This document shows positions 19,938 to 27,752 of a stretch of DNA of 40,157 bases, one piece after another. Below the pieces are notes generated by a model, which did no database searches, was not told where the DNA came from, and was given only the letters and a program-made list of their open reading frames with translations. Source of the stretch: Candidatus Hydrogenedentota bacterium (GTDB lineage: Bacteria; Hydrogenedentota; Hydrogenedentia; Hydrogenedentales; CAITNO01). How positions within the stretch are numbered: position 1 is the first letter of the stretch; each line of letters starts with the position of its first letter. A program made the translations under genes and the position numbers. The DNA lies in contig CAIUWO010000677.1 of assembly GCA_903902895.1 (NCBI GenBank), forward strand, positions 1-40,157, in the 5' to 3' direction.

Positions 19938-20465
19938 TCAGTCCGCGGCGTTGGGTGCCGCTTCGGCCTCTGGCGCGGCCCCGGCATCCTGCACGGGAAC
20001 TTCGGAGGTCTCGACCGGTTCCACGGAGATATCGTCCACGGCGGCGGTTGCCACGGCCTCCGGCTGGGGCAGTTCCTCGGGCGGCGAATCCGGTTCAGGT
20101 TCAGGCTCGGGCGCCGGCGGGGTCACAGCCGCAACGGCCTCCCGCAGCCGGGTGGCGTCCTCAATGCGGCGCCTGCGCTCTTCCTGGCGCTGCTGCCGGA
20201 TTTCCGCGCTGACGGTCTCCCATTCCGGACGGGTTTCCTCCAGATGGGTGATGAGCGCGGCGCGCACCGATTCACGGGTAAACTGGGGCTCGCCCGCGGC
20301 GAAGGTCTCCCGCCAGTTGCGCTGGCGCACGATGCCGTAAAAGGCCGGGCGCTGCCGCACGTATTCGGTGACGCAGACCACCGGGTCCGTCTCGTCAAAA
20401 GCCGACATGAAGTCCGCCGGCCGCATGCCCTGCATATAGATGTTCCAGAAGTCTATTGGTTCCAT
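19938..20465 (-). CDS. Hypothetical protein with acidic Pro/Glu-rich C-terminus
   Basis: MEPIDFWNIYMQGMRPADFMSAFDETDPVVCVTEYVRQRPAFYGIVRQRNWRETFAAGEPQFTRESVRAALITHLEE...TPPAPEPEPEPDSPPEELPQPEA. Confidence 0.6.
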   Translation of the reverse strand: MEPIDFWNIYMQGMRPADFMSAFDETDPVVCVTEYVRQRPAFYGIVRQRNWRETFAAGEPQFTRESVRAALITHLEETRPEWETVSAEIRQQRQEERRRRIEDATRLREAVAAVTPPAPEPEPEPDSPPEELPQPEAVATAAVDDISVEPVETSEVPVQDAGAAPEAEAAPNAAD

Positions 20466-20521
20466 GGGCCGCATTGTATCAGAACCGCGCAAAAAACAAG
20501 GAGTCCCTTCCCCGCACGCGC

Positions 20522-21418
20522 CTAGAAGAGGTGTTTCCAGGTAATCGAGAAGACCGTGCCGCCAAAATCGTCGTCATGGGCGAAAAAGATACTGCGACCG
20601 ATATTGACGTTGACCTGGTTGCGGCGGTTGACGGGCACATCCATGCCCACGTTCAGGTTGACGCTCCAAATTCTCCAGGTGTCTTCAAGATGGATGTCTA
20701 TGAGCTTTTCCACGGGTCCCAGCCCGAGTTTCACATCGGCCTTGTACCCGGCATGGGTCCATGGAACGCGCACCCCAAGCATGGGCCGGGAGGCGCGCAG
20801 CCGGTCCATAAGACCGTGATAGTCGCGCTGTTCCACCATGCCGAAGGGGAAATAGTCAACGCCCGGGGTGACGGTGAAGGCGCTCCTCTTCATCTTGAAG
20901 TAGAGGTGAAGGGGAAGAAGGAATATGGAACGCTGGTCATCCTCGGTGGTCACCGGCCCGGCACCGTAGCCCAGGGTGAGGAACAGGGAAAAATGGCGCG
21001 AGATGTTGTAGCCGCCGCCGACATTGGGCACCCAGAGCAGGCAGTTGTCCCGCATGTCGCCGAAGGTGTTCACCTGCTCGATTCCCGGGGCGATGGCCCC
21101 CATGAGCGGGTCAAAAATATTGTTAATCAAGTCCTCGCTTTTCAGGCCGGGATAGGCGTTCGCCATCACCAGCATGGCGTACCGGCGATAGGTCGACGGC
21201 GCTTCTTCCGGCAGTTCCGCCGGGGTTTCCTCCTGCCGCCAGTCGTTGCGCAGCGCAAGGCCGGGTTCCGGCGCTGAGACCGCGGCGCCGGCGGCGCCGC
21301 ACGCGCCGTCTCCCTGCCCGGCCCGGGCGGGACATGAAGTCAGCAGGCCCGCCACGACACCCAGGAGCATGGGGAGCAGCAATAGGGGGTGTGGGAGAGG
21401 TCGGTGCTTCATCGGCAT
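20522..21418 (-). CDS. Probable outer-membrane beta-barrel protein with signal sequence
   Basis: MPMKHRPLPHPLLLLPMLLGVVAGLLTSCPARAGQ signal; alternating amphipathic strands (FSLFLTLGYGAGPV; SAFTVTPGVDYFPFG; WSVNLNVGMDVPV) and C-terminal aromatic FSITWKHLF. Confidence 0.65.
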   Translation of the reverse strand: MPMKHRPLPHPLLLLPMLLGVVAGLLTSCPARAGQGDGACGAAGAAVSAPEPGLALRNDWRQEETPAELPEEAPSTYRRYAMLVMANAYPGLKSEDLINNIFDPLMGAIAPGIEQVNTFGDMRDNCLLWVPNVGGGYNISRHFSLFLTLGYGAGPVTTEDDQRSIFLLPLHLYFKMKRSAFTVTPGVDYFPFGMVEQRDYHGLMDRLRASRPMLGVRVPWTHAGYKADVKLGLGPVEKLIDIHLEDTWRIWSVNLNVGMDVPVNRRNQVNVNIGRSIFFAHDDDFGGTVFSITWKHLF

Positions 21419-21513
21419 GGAAGGGTCTATTCCAAAGTTGCTTTGTTTCGTCCGGCCATGGTGCGGGAACGCCCGGCCGACGGCGTGATCATACCAGACG
21501 GCGGCACCGAAAC

Positions 21514-22203
21514 TCAGCGTTTTGTCTCCGAGGCCGGGAGGACTGCCCCGGGCGTTGCGCCGCGTTGCGCCGTTATGAGCCACGCCTCGCCGCCCGCCGC
21601 CTCACGGACGAAGCACGCGCGCACGGCCTCCGTGACACCCTGGGCTTTCCAGTCCGGCGCAACCACCAGAAGTTCATCGGCATTGCCAATGCCGTCACCG
21701 TCCGCATCGGCGGAGCCGTGCCACCACGCAACCCGGTCGGTCGCCCCGCCGCAGCGCACCGCCACCGGCAAGGGCTGTATATAGTCGTCCGCTTTGAAGT
21801 GGGGTGCCCAAAACTTGGACCCTTCCCTGAAATCCGTTGCGTACTGCTCGCCGGTGGTGATCAGGAGCGGCAGGAGGTTCTTTCCCATGGTGCCGGCGAT
21901 AAAGCCCGCCTGTTTCTGGAAGGTGTCATAGTTGTGGTCCCAGGCGCGGCGCGTTTCGGCGTACTTGGGATGCTCCGGATTGTTGACCACCGTCAGGAAA
22001 AGGTCGAAGAGGCAGTAAAAGGGGAGGGCGTCGGCCTGCAAATGGGCGTTGGTTTCACCCTCCAAATGCGCCTTGGGCTTGTACTTGGTCAGTTCCGCAT
22101 CCAACTGCGCAAAGGTGGGAATGGGCGCGGCCGCGGCCGTGCCCGCCGCAAGGACGGCATGAATTGCGGCACATGTGAACAAGACGGGCTTTAGTGACCG
22201 CAT
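21514..22203 (-). CDS. Secreted hypothetical protein with a Ca-binding-like DxDxDG loop
   Basis: Signal MRSLKPVLFTCAAIHAVLAAGTAAAAPIP; internal SADADGDGIGNADELL. Confidence 0.65.
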   Translation of the reverse strand: MRSLKPVLFTCAAIHAVLAAGTAAAAPIPTFAQLDAELTKYKPKAHLEGETNAHLQADALPFYCLFDLFLTVVNNPEHPKYAETRRAWDHNYDTFQKQAGFIAGTMGKNLLPLLITTGEQYATDFREGSKFWAPHFKADDYIQPLPVAVRCGGATDRVAWWHGSADADGDGIGNADELLVVAPDWKAQGVTEAVRACFVREAAGGEAWLITAQRGATPGAVLPASETKR

Positions 22204-23195
22204 GGCGCAGCCCTCCTGCCAAGCATGCCCGCGTCGGCAAACCATTCAAAGACGTCCTTCAGGGTCTTGCTGAAGGGGCGCGGATGGTAGCCGAGGGCGC
22301 CGGTGGCCTTGTCATGGGACACCGCCTGGTGATGCGCCAGCGTGTGCAGCGTGAATTTTGAAAAGCGCGGCTCCCGGCCGCGCAGGCTGGCCCAGCCCTC
22401 GGCTAGGGGGGCCGCGGAGCGCATCACCCACAGGGGCACCACGAAGCGCGGCGCCCTGCGGCCGGCCAGTTTGGACACGGCACGGCCCATCTCCGTGACG
22501 GAAACGTGGTGGCCGGAAAGAATATAGTTTTCTCCCTTCCCCCCACGCTCCTCCGCGGCAATGGCCCCGGCGCACACGTCCCGCACATCGACCCAGTTGA
22601 ATCCGCCCGCGACCAGCGCGCGGGTGCGTCCGAAGTAGATGTCCAGCAGCGCCCGGCCCGCCTGGGACGGCGCGAAATCACCGGGTCCAAGTATTCCGGT
22701 GGGATGGACGATCACCGCGTCCAGTCCCTGCCGGACGAGTTCCAGGACGGAGCGCTGTCCCCGCGATTTGGACCGGTCATAGGGGAACGGGTGGTCATCG
22801 CCGCACAGCGGGCGGGTTTCCACAACCGGCTCGTGGATGGGATGGGGGGAGAAGGCGTGGATGGAACTGAAATGCACCATGCGGCGCACGCCGCAGCGCA
22901 GGCAGGCCTCCGCCACGATGCGGGCCCCCTCGGCATTCACCCGCTCCGCCAGGACGTTCCGTCGGCTGCGGAGCGTGATGACCGACGCAAGGTGGTAGAC
23001 CGTTTCGGCCCCCCGCAGCAGGACGCGCATGGCGGAGGGGTCGAGGAGGTCGCAGCAAACCCTTTCCACGTCCATGCCGTCCAGGGGACGGGTGTCCCCG
23101 TAGGTAAGCACCTTCACCCGGTCACCCCGCGCGAGCAGCATACGGACCAGATTGGCCCCTACCATGCCGTTGGCCCCCGTCACAATCGTGTTCAT
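22191..23195 (-). CDS. NAD-dependent epimerase/dehydratase (extended SDR)
   Basis: MNTIVTGANGMVGANLVRMLLARGDRVKVLTYGDTRPLDGMDVERVCCDLLDP...VYHLASVITL...VHFSSIHAF...HPTGILGPGD; GxxGxxG. Confidence 0.9.
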   Translation of the reverse strand: MNTIVTGANGMVGANLVRMLLARGDRVKVLTYGDTRPLDGMDVERVCCDLLDPSAMRVLLRGAETVYHLASVITLRSRRNVLAERVNAEGARIVAEACLRCGVRRMVHFSSIHAFSPHPIHEPVVETRPLCGDDHPFPYDRSKSRGQRSVLELVRQGLDAVIVHPTGILGPGDFAPSQAGRALLDIYFGRTRALVAGGFNWVDVRDVCAGAIAAEERGGKGENYILSGHHVSVTEMGRAVSKLAGRRAPRFVVPLWVMRSAAPLAEGWASLRGREPRFSKFTLHTLAHHQAVSHDKATGALGYHPRPFSKTLKDVFEWFADAGMLGRRAAPCGH

Positions 23196-23830
23196 GAGAG
23201 ACTCCCCGGGCCGTCCCGGTACAAGGCAAGCAGCATCCCTGTCAGGGTCTGGACGACCTTTTCGCGCGGCGCCCGCACCGGGTCTTCCATCCACCACTGC
23301 AGGAGACCAAGCACCATGGCTACCAGCGCATGCGCCGCCAGCGCGGGGTCAATGTCCAGCGTGAGGCGTCCGGCCTGCATCTCGGACCGCAGGATTTGCG
23401 CCGTCTGCTCAAACCAGAACTGCCTCCATTGCGCGATAAACTCCTGTCCCTCCAAGGTGGTCAGGGGCGCCAACTGCAGCAGGAACATGAATTCCTTCCG
23501 GTTCTTTTCTGCAAAGGTGACCACGGCCTCAATCGTGGCCCGTGTCCATTCCCGGCGGTCCTGGAGGTCGTTGACGCGAAGTCGGTCAATTTCGGCGATC
23601 AGTTTCGCGTAGCTTTCCAGCGCCGCCTCCCGGGTCAGCGACTCCTTGTCCTTGAAGTGGCAGTAGAAGGTGCCCACGGCCACCTCGGCCTTTTCCGCAA
23701 TCTGGCTGATTGTCGCGCCCTGCTGCGGCTGCGCCAGCGCCAGTTCACGCCAGGCGTCCACCAACCGGTTGCGCGTGGCCAGACGGCTCCGCTCCCGCGC
23801 ATTCTTGGGGCGCTCGCTTTTCATGGGCAT
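23192..23830 (-). CDS. TetR family transcriptional regulator
   Basis: RSRLATRNRLVDAWRELALAQPQQGATISQIAEKAEVAVGTFYCHFKDKESLTREAALESYAKLI: TetR_N HTH; 4-bp ATGA overlap with epimerase. Confidence 0.92.
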   Translation of the reverse strand: MPMKSERPKNARERSRLATRNRLVDAWRELALAQPQQGATISQIAEKAEVAVGTFYCHFKDKESLTREAALESYAKLIAEIDRLRVNDLQDRREWTRATIEAVVTFAEKNRKEFMFLLQLAPLTTLEGQEFIAQWRQFWFEQTAQILRSEMQAGRLTLDIDPALAAHALVAMVLGLLQWWMEDPVRAPREKVVQTLTGMLLALYRDGPGSLS

Positions 23831-23901
23831 GCGTGTCTTCCTTCCGGGGTGGGTTGTTCTTGCGCCGCTGACCGCTACGGCAACCTTGAATCATATCTCA
23901 A

Positions 23902-23915
23902 TGAATGAACATTCA
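23902..23915. promoter_or_regulatory. Palindrome upstream of tetR, candidate operator
   Basis: TGAATG-AA-CATTCA, perfect 6-bp arms, 72 bp upstream of the tetR start. Confidence 0.55.
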
Positions 23916-24105
23916 CTCTGTGAACCTATAATACAGTAAAGGCTCGTTTAACGCAAGACCCCCTGCTGTCATGGCCCAGCTTTAGAATTAAGGCAGGGAC
24001 CTTAATCATCGGCTAAGGAGGCACCCGTCTTGGGGCACCCTTAACTTTCGGGTGGCGGGCGGCCTTGGCTGTCATCGGTTGTCCCGTTGGGACAAAACAA
24101 CAGGC

Positions 24106-24177
24106 CTTATGGACGTTATGAACAGGGTCCGGCGCGTGATTGAGACTGTTGTCCATCGCGTCCATAACGTCCATAAG
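24106..24177. repeat. Inverted repeat built of 9-bp-periodic ATGGAC/GTCCAT units (site A)
   Basis: CTTATGGACGTTATG (24106-24120) and its exact reverse complement CATAACGTCCATAAG (24163-24177); GTCCAT at 24151, 24160, 24169. Confidence 0.85.
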
Positions 24178-24474
24178 TCCCACCGGTCTGGGCCCTTGCC
24201 CCCCAAACCGTCTGCCGTTTCGGGGTTTGGCGATGTTTGGCGCGATGGGTGCGGGTTTTCCCGGCGGCGCCCAAAAACAGCCCCGGTCCGCACTGTGCCT
24301 GAAAAGTCCTGCGCCCCGGGGATAAAGCGCCTTCTCGAAACCACCATGAAGGGGTGTCCCGGCCCCTGGGGCCGGTTGGGTCGCTCAAGCATGAGGAAAC
24401 CCGGCAGGTTGGTCTGTTAGAATAAACGCCACTTTTATGGAATTTCCGCAACACCAACATAGGAGACATGAGTC

Positions 24475-25233
24475 ATGCGTTTGAAGGACAAAGTTGCCAT
24501 TATCACCGGCGCGGGCATGGGCATGGGCCGCGAGGCGTCAGTCATTTTTGCGCGCGAAGGCGCGAAGGTTGTGGTCTTTGACATCAACGAGGCGGCCGCC
24601 ACTGAGACCGCCGCGCTGATCGCCGCGGACGGCGGCGAGGCGCTGGTCGTGGTCGGCGATGTGAGCAAGGAAGCCGACGTGAAGGCCGCCATCGACGCGG
24701 GCGTTGCCAAGTTCGGCAAGCTTCACATTCTTTACGCCAACGCGGGCGTGCTCAACAAGAAACTCGACCTGTCGGTCATCGACACGACCGAGGAGAACTG
24801 GGACCGCATGCAGGCGATCAACCTGAAGGGCCCCTTCTTCCTGACCAAGCACGGCATTCCGGCGCTCAAGAAGAGCGGCGGCGGCTCGATCATCCTGATC
24901 GGGTCCATCTCCGCCCTGGTCGGCTTCACGCTCGCCCAGGACTCCTACACCTGCGCCAAGGGCGCGCTCATCTCGCTGACCAAGTCGCTCGCCATCCAGT
25001 TCGGCCCGGACAACATCCGCACCAACATCATCCACCCCGGCATGATCGACACGCCGCTGCAGGCCCCCTACCTCAACGAGGACAAGAAGAAGGCCATCGC
25101 CGCCGAGATCCCCATCCGCCGCCTCGGCGTCGCCAGCGACATCGCCAACGCGGCGCTCTACTTCGCCAGCGACGAGTCCAGCTTCTGCAATGGCGCGGAA
25201 CTGGTGGTTGACGGCGGTTTCTTCGCCAGCTAA
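24475..25233 (+). CDS. Short-chain dehydrogenase/reductase, glucose-1-dehydrogenase/FabG-like
   Basis: MRLKDKVAIITGAGMGMGREASVIFAREGAKVVVFDINE...YANAGVLNKK...GSIILIGSISALVGFTLAQDSYTCAKGALISLTKSLA...NIIHPGMIDTPL; TGxxxGxG, NAG and YxxxK. SD aggaga 8 nt upstream. Confidence 0.95.
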   Translation: MRLKDKVAIITGAGMGMGREASVIFAREGAKVVVFDINEAAATETAALIAADGGEALVVVGDVSKEADVKAAIDAGVAKFGKLHILYANAGVLNKKLDLSVIDTTEENWDRMQAINLKGPFFLTKHGIPALKKSGGGSIILIGSISALVGFTLAQDSYTCAKGALISLTKSLAIQFGPDNIRTNIIHPGMIDTPLQAPYLNEDKKKAIAAEIPIRRLGVASDIANAALYFASDESSFCNGAELVVDGGFFAS

Positions 25234-25259
25234 GCAAAAGGCAACCACGAGCCCATTCA

Positions 25260-25290
25260 AGCGCGGCCGGGACCCTGTTCCGGCCGCGCT
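25260..25290 (+). terminator. Rho-independent-like terminator after SDR gene
   Basis: AGCGCGGCCGG-gaccctgtt-CCGGCCGCGCT (11-bp perfect stem) followed by CCTTCTTTCT. Confidence 0.75.
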
Positions 25291-25322
25291 CCTTCTTTCT
25301 CCGGAAAAGCCCCACCGCCAAC

Positions 25323-25351
25323 TTGACAAGTTATGAGCATATGCTTATAAT
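25323..25351 (+). promoter_or_regulatory. Consensus sigma70 promoter with embedded palindrome, upstream of DUF134 gene
   Basis: TTGACA (25323-25328), 17 bp, TATAAT (25346-25351); palindrome TTATGAGCATATGCTTATAA (25331-25350). Confidence 0.85.
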
Positions 25352-25371
25352 AACGACCTGGAGGTTTTCTC

Positions 25372-25920
25372 ATGGCCCGGCCCCGATGCTGTCGCTCCAT
25401 TGACGCGCTGCCCAAGGTGACCCACTTCAAGCCGCAGGGGGTTCCCCTGCGGACACTGGAGGTGGTGCAACTGGCGGTGGAGGAATTGGAGGCGCTGCGA
25501 CTGGCCGACCTGGAGGGCCTCTACCACGAAGCGGCGGCGGAACGCATGAACGTTTCGCGGGCCACCTTTGGACGGATTGTTGCGGAGGCGCGCCGGAAAG
25601 TCGCGGAAGCGCTGGTTTCCGGAAAGGCGCTGCGGATCGAAGGAGGTGATTTTGCGATGCCAGAGACAACCGAGACAAGAATGAGGACCTTTGTGTGCGA
25701 CGACTGCGCGCATGCGTGGCCGTTGGCGTGCGGCACGGGCCACCCGGAGGCGTGCCCGGCATGCGGCGGACTGAATATCCACCGGTCGGCCGAGGAGGCC
25801 GGCAAGGGCTGCGGCCACGGACCCGGCCACGGGCACGGACAGCACCACGGCGAGCAGGGCCACCACGGCCATCATGGGCAGGGCTGCTGCGGTGGCAAGA
25901 AGCAACACTGCAAGAGCTGA
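25372..25920 (+). CDS. DUF134 (UPF0251) HTH protein with His/Cys-rich C-terminal tail
   Basis: MARPRCCRSIDALPKVTHFKPQGVPLRTLEVVQLAVEELEALRLADLEGLYHEAAAERMNVSRATFGRIVAEARRKVAEALVSGKALRIEGG; tail CGHGPGHGHGQHHGEQGHHGHHGQGCCGGKKQHC. Confidence 0.9.
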   Translation: MARPRCCRSIDALPKVTHFKPQGVPLRTLEVVQLAVEELEALRLADLEGLYHEAAAERMNVSRATFGRIVAEARRKVAEALVSGKALRIEGGDFAMPETTETRMRTFVCDDCAHAWPLACGTGHPEACPACGGLNIHRSAEEAGKGCGHGPGHGHGQHHGEQGHHGHHGQGCCGGKKQHCKS

Positions 25921-25962
25921 ACAAGGGTGTGCTTGCGCGCGGTGCGCAGGCCGCCCATCGTC

Positions 25963-25996
25963 TTCCCGCCGAGTCTGCGGATTGCATCGGCGGGAA
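25963..25996. terminator. Hairpin between convergent genes, candidate terminator
   Basis: TTCCCGCCGA (25963-25972) / TCGGCGGGAA (25987-25996), perfect 10-bp arms; second hairpin CAGGGG-CATT-CCCCTG at 26008-26023. Confidence 0.5.
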
Positions 25997-26043
25997 TTCT
26001 GTTTGTGCAGGGGCATTCCCCTGGAGGCGTTCGCGGCGGCTTT

Positions 26044-26589
26044 CTAGCCGCGCTTCTTCTTGTCCAGCGAGTCGCGCAGCGCCTTGAGACTGTCCATGGT
26101 GGAGGTGTCGAGGCGGTCCTCTAGCAGGTTGGGCTGGGCGGCGTTGCGGCTGTGCATGGCCAGTCCGTCGCGCAGCTGGCCCTGGTGGTCGCGCACGGCC
26201 TTGATGAAGTGGTCGGCGTCCATGGACATGGAGCCGAGGCCGCGGCACAGGTTGCGCAGGCTGTTGTCGTTGCTGACCACGATGCATTCAAGGCGTTTGA
26301 CCGTGGTGTAGACCATGCGCTCGATCACGGCGTCGGCCGACAGGTGGCCCGGCGAGTATATGATTTCCAGGCCGGGCACGCCGCGCGCGCTCTGGCTGTC
26401 GTGGATGCGCGCGTACTGGTCGCGGCCGTCGAAGACGACGGTAACGCGGTGGCGCGTGGCAAGGCAGAACCCGACCAGCTTCTCGACGAAGGCCTCGCGG
26501 GCCGCCTCGAAATTCTTGAGGGCGAGCGGCCGCAGCAGCGAGGACTGGTGGACCACGTTGTAGCCGTCCACGAGATAGTGTTCCGCCAT
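26044..26589 (-). CDS. NYN domain (YacP-like) predicted ribonuclease
   Basis: MAEHYLVDGYNVVHQSSLLRPL...RHRVTVVFDGRD...GLEIIYSPGHLSADAVIERMVYTTVKRLECIVVSNDNSLRNLCRGLG; DGYN and (V)VSND motifs. Confidence 0.88.
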   Translation of the reverse strand: MAEHYLVDGYNVVHQSSLLRPLALKNFEAAREAFVEKLVGFCLATRHRVTVVFDGRDQYARIHDSQSARGVPGLEIIYSPGHLSADAVIERMVYTTVKRLECIVVSNDNSLRNLCRGLGSMSMDADHFIKAVRDHQGQLRDGLAMHSRNAAQPNLLEDRLDTSTMDSLKALRDSLDKKKRG

Positions 26590-26596
26590 GGTCCTG

Positions 26597-27733
26597 CTAT
26601 TCCTCTTCCCCGCCGCCGGTGTATTCGCGGACAACCCGCTTTCCGATGCCGGTGAGGATGTCGTAGGAAATGGTGCCGGCGCGGCGCGCCAGTTCCTCGG
26701 CGGTGACGGTCTCGTCGCCGTCGCCGCCGATCAGCGTGGCCGTGTCGCCGGGGTGCACCTCGGGCAGCGCGCTCACATCGACCACGGTCTGGTCCATGCT
26801 GATGATGCCGCGCACGGGGCAGCGCCGGCCGCGAAGCAGCACGTCGGCGTTGTTGGACAGGTGGCGGCGGTAGCCGTCGGCGTAGCCGACGGGGAGCACG
26901 GCAATGCGGATCGGCCCGTTGGCCGTGAAGCTGCGGTTGTAGCCGATGCTCGCGCCGTCGGGCAGGTCGCGCACCTGCACCACGTGCGTTTCCCAGCGCA
27001 GCACGCGCCGCAGCGGCGAGCGCTCCGAACTGTCGGCCACGGGCCACACGCCGTAGCTGATCAGCCCCGGCCGCACGGCGTCAAAGAGGCTGTCGGGGTA
27101 GTTGATGATGGCGGCGCTGTTCGCCGCGTGGGCGAACTCAAAGGGGATGCCGCGTTTTTCGATCTCGCGCACCGCCTGCCGGAAGACCTTGATCTGGGCA
27201 AGCGTGAACGGGTCGTCGGGCACGTCGGACGAGGGGAAATGGGTGGCAATGCCCTCAATGTCGATGTGGGTGATGCGCGAGATGGCTTGGAGCGCGTCGG
27301 GCGCCTCATTGGCGGCAAAGCCCTGGCGGCCCATGCCCGTGTCCACCTTGCAGTGGACCGAGGTGACCCGGCCAGCCTCGCGGGCCAGCTCGCCCAGCCG
27401 CTGCGCCGTGGCAATGTCCGAAATCATCAGCGTCAGCCGGTGTTCCACAACGAGGCCGAGCCCGTCCGCGTGGGGGTTGACCATGACCAGAATGGGTGCG
27501 TCGATACCCGCCGCTCGCAGGACCACCGCCTCCTGCACGGTGGCCACGCCGAGCATGCCTGCCCCGGCCCGCAGCGCCGCGCGGCCCAGCGGCACTGCCC
27601 CGTGCCCGTAGCCGTCCGCCTTGATGACGGCGATGATGCGCCGCTTGGGGCCCGCAAAATTGCGGACCACGCCCAGGTTGTGGGCGTACGCGTCGAGATC
27701 AATGATGGCCCGCGACGGGCCTTCGTATTTCAT
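26597..27733 (-). CDS. alr: Alanine racemase
   Basis: RAIIDLDAYAHNLGVVRNFAGPKRRIIAVIKADGYGHGAVPLGRAAL...VHCKVDTGMGRQGF...AANSAAIINYPDSLFDAVRPGLISYGVWP...GYADGYRRHLSN...CPVRGIISMDQTVVDVS. Confidence 0.96.
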   Translation of the reverse strand: MKYEGPSRAIIDLDAYAHNLGVVRNFAGPKRRIIAVIKADGYGHGAVPLGRAALRAGAGMLGVATVQEAVVLRAAGIDAPILVMVNPHADGLGLVVEHRLTLMISDIATAQRLGELAREAGRVTSVHCKVDTGMGRQGFAANEAPDALQAISRITHIDIEGIATHFPSSDVPDDPFTLAQIKVFRQAVREIEKRGIPFEFAHAANSAAIINYPDSLFDAVRPGLISYGVWPVADSSERSPLRRVLRWETHVVQVRDLPDGASIGYNRSFTANGPIRIAVLPVGYADGYRRHLSNNADVLLRGRRCPVRGIISMDQTVVDVSALPEVHPGDTATLIGGDGDETVTAEELARRAGTISYDILTGIGKRVVREYTGGGEEE

Positions 27734-27752
27734 GGGACAAAACCTCGCGCGC

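Noticed and set aside
24106-24177. CRISPR array
   Set aside because: Repeat units are 6-9 bp with no unique spacers of constant ~30 bp length and no cas genes; it is an inverted repeat.
24538-25329. 263-aa minus-strand ORF over the SDR gene
   Set aside because: SDR motifs on the plus strand are unambiguous; the antisense ORF is a codon-bias shadow.
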